64,000 nucleotides of DNA, from IMG/VR virus record IMGVR_UViG_3300031521_000014, positions 1-64,000 of that record; one strand, given 5' to 3'. This document shows, in pieces, positions 59,622-64,000 of the stretch; position 1 is the stretch's first letter, and each line of letters begins with the position of its first letter. The position numbers were made by a program, and so were the translations under genes. Below the pieces are notes generated by a model. It ran no database searches. It saw only the letters and a program-made list of their open reading frames with translations, and was not told the origin of the DNA. The DNA is from a virus.

Positions 59622-60076
59622 AAGAGATGATTGATATAACACCTGATATAGGAGTGTTTGTGATTACAACAAATGTTGCTAGGGAGGCTGGGTATGTTAA
59701 AATCAAAGGTAAAATCTTCATGCTTTTTAGACTTGTTAAAAAGCATGAATGTTCTAAAGTTGAAAGTTTCAGTCTTACGCTGTATGATAGTAAAACAAAC
59801 ACAACAAGTCCGTTACATCATGACGTAGTGGAAGGGTTTGATGGAGATCTAATCATCGTGCGCTGGTGTGTAAATGGTCCAATTGCTGGATACGATAAAT
59901 TGATTATTAATGTTAATGAGTGTATCCATGTTATGAATTTATTCTTCCCACCTATAACAGTTATAACTGCATACGAGATGGACGAGTACAACACATTGTC
60001 ACGAGGATACGTATCTATATATACAGGGGATATGTACAAATCACATTCATCTAGTGGCACACCATTACTAGACTAA
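59618..60076 (+). CDS. Unrecognised protein, 152 aa
   Basis: It is coupled to the membrane protein upstream by an ATGA overlap. It is beta-rich with a histidine-containing motif 'TSPLHHDVVEGFDGD' near residue 65. No family is recognised. Confidence 0.6.
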   Translation: MKEMIDITPDIGVFVITTNVAREAGYVKIKGKIFMLFRLVKKHECSKVESFSLTLYDSKTNTTSPLHHDVVEGFDGDLIIVRWCVNGPIAGYDKLIINVNECIHVMNLFFPPITVITAYEMDEYNTLSRGYVSIYTGDMYKSHSSSGTPLLD

Positions 60077-60079
60077 AAG

Positions 60080-60235
60080 ATGCGTACCCTAGTAATACTA
60101 GTTATAATCACTATGGTTGCTATAGCTGTGTTTTTAGAAATACTTTGTAGTACGGGTAATAGTGGTGATAATGTAACTGATAAGCATGATACAATGTCTG
60201 AGGTAGTTGTTATCAAACATGTTATTAAAAATTAA
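60080..60235 (+). CDS. Small single-span membrane protein, 51 aa
   Basis: It starts 3 bp after the previous stop without a strong SD. A hydrophobic N-terminal span ('LVILVIITMVAIAVFLEIL') is followed by a polar tail. It probably depends on translational coupling. Confidence 0.5.
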   Translation: MRTLVILVIITMVAIAVFLEILCSTGNSGDNVTDKHDTMSEVVVIKHVIKN

Positions 60236-60246
60236 AAGGAATTCCT

Positions 60247-63200
60247 ATGAAAAGCATTATTGAAAAAATGAGAGAGCAATTAGCCAGTGGCGCCAGTATT
60301 GGCTCTAAAAAAATAGCCATATCCATAAAACCTATACCTATGGAATCTTTAGAAGATTTAGGTAAAATGTGGGCTGTTGGTATTAAAGTAGGAAGATCTA
60401 AAAGAGTACCCTACAGTATGAAACCGCGAGAGATTAGTGATCTCATAAATATCGATGTCATAAAAGTGAGCAGTCAGTATACGGGTATAAGTACTTATAT
60501 TAATTCTGTGCTATACAACGCAACTGAATCTAGCGCACATGAACCGGTAGACACGGAATCGCTTAAAGAACGAGATATGCTGGATGATGTTCTCGGGTAT
60601 TTTATCATACTATCTGCTTTAAAAGAAGATATTGAAGACGCCGCTGTACGCTCATCAATTGCAGGTGATGACATTAATATGCTATTCTGCAGGATAAACG
60701 CTGTGAAAGATTTCTATAGCCTTAAAGAACCTATAAAATTAGAGGCCTCACATTTAGAATATAGTGCGATTCACAGATTATCTTGGAAGACACCGTGCGG
60801 CAAACATTTATTTTTAGGAGATGTAAGTGACGATAGTATTAGCGGCTTTGAGGAAATGGGCGGTATAGATCTCATTATCTTGCAAAATGAAAATGAGATA
60901 GCTAAGAAAGTTGAAGAATCAACCACTACCGATAGTAAATCTAAGATACAAACTATCATAGATAAGATCGGTACAAATGCTGATAGAGGTAACCCTAACA
61001 CTATCAGTATACGTTTTTACCTTAAAGGTGAGAATGTAGGCACACTTACAAGTGAGGAACTTGAGATTGCTGTTATTCTAAATGAAAAAATAGTGATAAC
61101 AAATACCGACACCACGATGCATGATTTTACTTTGCTTATAGACTATGTTTCAAAAATTATTAATGCGGAAATTGTTATAAATAATGTCGCATTTGATAAA
61201 AGATCATTTGGTATTGAATGCGGTGCTTTACCAGATAGTATTAAAGCAAATGTAAAAGGTCTTTATTTAATTTACAGATACTACTTCGGCGGCAAATATG
61301 GCTTTCAACTTTGTCCTACGAATTCGACGATGAAAATTCTTAAGGACTATTTTGGAGGGAGATCATATCATCCGGCGGCTGCATCGAAATTGGCTAGCGA
61401 TGGGTATATGTGCCTGTTGGCAAGTTGTGTGTTTAAGGATACTGTCTCATTAGCAGTTGATATTGATAAACAAAGATCATACAAGGTACCCTACACAGAT
61501 TTATACTTAGATATTGCCAATGGATCCTACAGGCTACATTTAGCAACAATAAGTTTAGAAGATTCAGAAAGTATTCGTGACCTTTATAACGATCTTCTTG
61601 TAAAAGGTATAGCGACTCTTAGTGACTTAATCCATATTACTAAAGAGCCTGTAGCGACGACATTTAAAGAACTTACCGGTATAGCTGAAATTAGCGACTG
61701 GAAGAAAACAGGTGATGAAGAAAATGTTGTTACAACACTAAAAGCTATAACAGAAGCGATATCAGTGCTTCTTGATGATAGTGTTAGTGACGATGGAAGC
61801 TTTACAACACACTCTTTAGATACACTTTATACAGCATTTAGTGGAATAATTGGTGACAGTGTTGTTGCCGAATATAATCGTCTGCCAGTGATGGTTCTAA
61901 TTGTAGACAAAGTCAATGCGAATAGTTCTATAGTAGATCTTAAGTCTATTAAGTACATGATTGGTGATCCTAACGTCATACATCAGTGTGAACTTATATA
62001 CGAGCACCCTTTTACAAAACAGATTAGGATTAATGAGTATTGTATCCACTCAAATGTTTTGCCTAAGCACAATATTTATTTGTGTCAGGCTAACCGTATG
62101 TGTAATTCGTCAAAAGAAATTGCTAAAACGTTGGCTGAATCTTTAGCTGAAAGAAAACAACCTAAAAAAGAAGGAGAGAAAAGTATGGAAAATACCGCTA
62201 ACCCTACTTCAGGAAATGTGCTGAATCATGAGACTGAAAAAGTTTCTATAATTAGGGATGACGTTAAAAGGCGCGTTGAAAACAATGTTATTCCACTGCT
62301 AAAAAACTTGGACGGTGATGCCGAAAGTGTTGCTGATACACTAAGTGATGTTTTAACACTGATGCGTGAAATTGCTGAAAGCGGAAAAGAAAGCTGTGCA
62401 TCTTATAAGGTAGCAGTAGCTCAGATTAGGATTCTAAATTTATTAAAGGAAGCCAGTCATACTGATATGTTTAGGATTATAGATATGGCTATTGCTATTA
62501 ATGTTGTTGATGGCGAAAATAAACAGCTATTTCGATATGCCACCACCGTACAATGTGTAAACCTACCGCGAATAAGTCGTGCCAGTTCAAAACGTTTACA
62601 GCATCTTGTGTTATTTCCTAAAAACTACATCATTGATATGCCAAATATCGGTGTTGCGAAGTTTGCGTTAAATTTGTTTACTGAAACACAGCAAACTACC
62701 TCAGATGGATCTACTGGATTTATGCCGACAGCGGATAAAAACGGGTTTGTTTCTACTGGCTATCCCGATATGCCACCAGTATATGGTAATCCTGGTTTTA
62801 ATTTTGGAGGTTTTTATAATATTGGTAAGCAGTATCCTGATTATAAAGCTGAAGATAAACAGGTATTCGATCGATTTAAATGTGCTAATACGTCTGGCGG
62901 TAAGATGTATGATATTCTAGAAGCAAAGCGTATGGAATTATTCGTACAGATGGAAAAATCATTAAGGGGCACTTCTGATAACTTTCGAAATTTAGCTGCT
63001 AATTACGATACTCTAGTTTCTAAGGTCGATACGCTACAAAAACGTATAGATGTTTTAGAAAATGGTACTGCTGTTAAGAAGAGTTCTAAAAAAGAGACTG
63101 CTGAATTGTTAAAGTATTATGATAGTATTGCTATGCACGTCGGAAATATCCTGACGAGATATGGTTTAGACTATATTAGTAAACAAAATTCAGTAAGGCA

Positions 63201-63591
63201 ACAAGGTGATAAAGATTTTGGTACGACCATACCCGATATTTTCTGTAATCTTAACCTAGAGAATATTGGTAGAGATGGCACTATGATGAAATTAGAGTTT
63301 GGCGATGATTATAGTACTAACACTCGTGAGTTCATGAGTCTAGTATTTTATAAAGCTGGACATCGTGTTGTAGAGTACTCTTATACAAATGGTAATATCT
63401 GCGTAGATGCTGTTTTAAATTTGGTACGATATCTAAAACACTATTATGGTGGTCTTATTGCAGAAGCGTACAGCGTTTTTAATACTGTTACCGTGAACAG
63501 GCCATTCATAACTACTGAAAAAGTGTTGGATGATGTGAATTTAAAATTTTATATTCCTGTGACTTTTATAGGAACAGGGGTTAGATTTTAA
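60247..63591 (+). CDS. Giant unrecognised protein, 1114 aa
   Basis: AAAGGAAT precedes the ATG. The first 630 residues are alpha/beta with repeated domain-like blocks of unknown fold. Residues 640-670 are a Lys/Glu-rich linker ('ERKQPKKEGEKSMENTANPT', quoted as one stretch), 860-890 is Gly/Pro/Phe-rich, and 920-990 forms a coiled coil ('NYDTLVSKVDTLQKRIDVLE'). No motif identifies the family. It is the largest gene outside the tail block and ends at a strong terminator. A scaffold or host-takeover role is open. Confidence 0.6.
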   Translation: MKSIIEKMREQLASGASIGSKKIAISIKPIPMESLEDLGKMWAVGIKVGRSKRVPYSMKPREISDLINIDVIKVSSQYTGISTYINSVLYNATESSAHEPVDTESLKERDMLDDVLGYFIILSALKEDIEDAAVRSSIAGDDINMLFCRINAVKDFYSLKEPIKLEASHLEYSAIHRLSWKTPCGKHLFLGDVSDDSISGFEEMGGIDLIILQNENEIAKKVEESTTTDSKSKIQTIIDKIGTNADRGNPNTISIRFYLKGENVGTLTSEELEIAVILNEKIVITNTDTTMHDFTLLIDYVSKIINAEIVINNVAFDKRSFGIECGALPDSIKANVKGLYLIYRYYFGGKYGFQLCPTNSTMKILKDYFGGRSYHPAAASKLASDGYMCLLASCVFKDTVSLAVDIDKQRSYKVPYTDLYLDIANGSYRLHLATISLEDSESIRDLYNDLLVKGIATLSDLIHITKEPVATTFKELTGIAEISDWKKTGDEENVVTTLKAITEAISVLLDDSVSDDGSFTTHSLDTLYTAFSGIIGDSVVAEYNRLPVMVLIVDKVNANSSIVDLKSIKYMIGDPNVIHQCELIYEHPFTKQIRINEYCIHSNVLPKHNIYLCQANRMCNSSKEIAKTLAESLAERKQPKKEGEKSMENTANPTSGNVLNHETEKVSIIRDDVKRRVENNVIPLLKNLDGDAESVADTLSDVLTLMREIAESGKESCASYKVAVAQIRILNLLKEASHTDMFRIIDMAIAINVVDGENKQLFRYATTVQCVNLPRISRASSKRLQHLVLFPKNYIIDMPNIGVAKFALNLFTETQQTTSDGSTGFMPTADKNGFVSTGYPDMPPVYGNPGFNFGGFYNIGKQYPDYKAEDKQVFDRFKCANTSGGKMYDILEAKRMELFVQMEKSLRGTSDNFRNLAANYDTLVSKVDTLQKRIDVLENGTAVKKSSKKETAELLKYYDSIAMHVGNILTRYGLDYISKQNSVRQQGDKDFGTTIPDIFCNLNLENIGRDGTMMKLEFGDDYSTNTREFMSLVFYKAGHRVVEYSYTNGNICVDAVLNLVRYLKHYYGGLIAEAYSVFNTVTVNRPFITTEKVLDDVNLKFYIPVTFIGTGVRF

Positions 63592-63596
63592 AATAG

Positions 63597-63629
63597 TACT
63601 AACACAGACCTATTAGGTCTGTGTTAGTA
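63597..63629 (+). terminator. Rho-independent terminator
   Basis: TACTAACACAGACCT (63597-63611) pairs perfectly with AGGTCTGTGTTAGTA (63615-63629) around ATT, just after the giant gene. Only short T-runs follow. Confidence 0.75.
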
Positions 63630-63635
63630 TCTAGT

Positions 63636-63668
63636 TTCGTTTAAGAACATATTATTTAATTAATAACG
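63636..63668 (+). promoter_or_regulatory. AT-rich phage promoter, TTTAATTAATAAC subtype
   Basis: CGTTTAAGAACATATTATTT followed by AATTAATAAC shares the core and extension of the promoters at 30.0 and 39.8 kb. Confidence 0.7.
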
Positions 63669-63725
63669 AACAAGTACGTTAGTAATTGTGAGTTAAACTA
63701 ATAACCTATAACTAGTTTACTAGTT
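63661..63725 (+). repeat. Promoter leader with repeat modules B then A
   Basis: Module B CAAGTACGTTAGTAATT (63671-63687) precedes module A AACTAGTTTACTAGTT (63710-63725), the reverse of the order at 30.0 kb, with matching flanks (TAATAACGAA before B, TAATAACCTAT before A). Confidence 0.8.
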
Positions 63726-63775
63726 AAGTTACATTTATAAAATTCAAGGAGATGTCTCATGTATAAGAAGCTAAC

Positions 63776-64000
63776 ATGCAAAAGAAACATATAAGAGGTA
63801 CCACTATAAATAACATACTAATTGATAACACAATTAATATAAGCTATAGGCCTTACGATGTTTTGATGGCTAAGAAAGTAGAAAAACTACCAACAGAATA
63901 TGTCGATAAAATACTAAACACCTATAACCAACTTTATGGTATAGGCGATCTTGAAAAAGTATTTTATTATAAACTAAGAAAAATGAAAGTTATCCATAAG
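63776..64000 (+). CDS. Unrecognised protein, partial (runs off the right edge)
   Basis: The frame from ATG 63776 is open to the window end (75 codons), basic and rich in Tyr, Lys and Asn. The best SD (AAGGAG, 63746-63751) instead points to ATG 63759, which opens an 11-codon frame ending at 63794 in another phase. The long gene may be translated by coupling from that mini-ORF, or the true start is different. No family is recognised. Confidence 0.45.
   Translation, partial: MQKKHIRGTTINNILIDNTINISYRPYDVLMAKKVEKLPTEYVDKILNTYNQLYGIGDLEKVFYYKLRKMKVIHK

Noticed and set aside
1-64000. Stop-codon reassignment
   Set aside because: TAA, TAG and TGA all end genes with normal spacing to the next ribosome site (for example TGA at 24,392, 38,658 and 43,632).
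1-64000. CRISPR array, insertion sequence or transposase
   Set aside because: No regularly spaced direct repeats or transposase motifs were seen. The repeats found are promoter leaders and terminators.

Overview
The window is a stretch of a large, AT-rich tailed-phage genome, most likely a jumbo myovirus-like phage. The evidence is a block of long modular virion proteins, followed by about 80 densely packed, nearly all rightward genes, most of them small and unrecognised. Genes start at ATG, GTG or TTG behind AAGGAG-type ribosome binding sites, and TAA, TAG and TGA all serve as stops (standard code). One tRNA is present. The host cannot be named. A CCA-encoding tRNA, a lipobox protein and a peptidoglycan hydrolase fit a bacterial, perhaps Gram-negative, host.

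Region 1 (1-17,400) is a virion/tail module. It holds RCC1 beta-propeller proteins, three paralogous proteins built from FN3/Ig-like domains, a GH108-like muramidase, a permuted NlpC/P60-type (YiiX-like) hydrolase, a beta-helix-like protein, and several proteins with an Ig-like head and helical tail. The module ends at a perfect-palindrome terminator.

Region 2 (17,400-41,960) is accessory, early-type DNA. It is divided into operons by long palindromic terminators, each followed by an AT-rich promoter with the core ATAtATTAT, resembling the TATATTAC early promoters of phiKZ. Recognisable genes are a lone minus-strand coiled-coil/HTH protein, an AAA+ ATPase whose Walker A motif is interrupted by an intein with the hallmarks of class 3 (Ala1 and a W-C-T triad), a YspA/SLOG protein, tRNA(CAU), thymidylate kinase, a thermonuclease-like protein, a lipoprotein, a winged-helix protein, an HD hydrolase, a GNAT, a dCMP deaminase, a prohead-protease-like protein and a CorA-like channel.

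Region 3 (41,960-64,000) holds many unrecognised genes, several zinc-ribbon proteins, a shortened terminase-like protein with a damaged ATPase site, a BCS1-like membrane AAA ATPase, and membrane-anchored paralogs. It also holds a roughly 980-bp gene-free interval (57,652-58,630) dominated by what looks like one very large structured non-coding RNA.

Functionally, dCMP deaminase and thymidylate kinase feed dTTP synthesis. The SLOG, NADAR-like and HD proteins may act in nucleotide signalling or counter-defence, which is inference. The strongest candidates for undescribed biology are the large RNA at 57.8-58.5 kb, a second small RNA at 25.2 kb with the same promoter-like sequence, the class 3 intein, the ATPase-dead terminase paralog, and the modular promoter-leader repeats.
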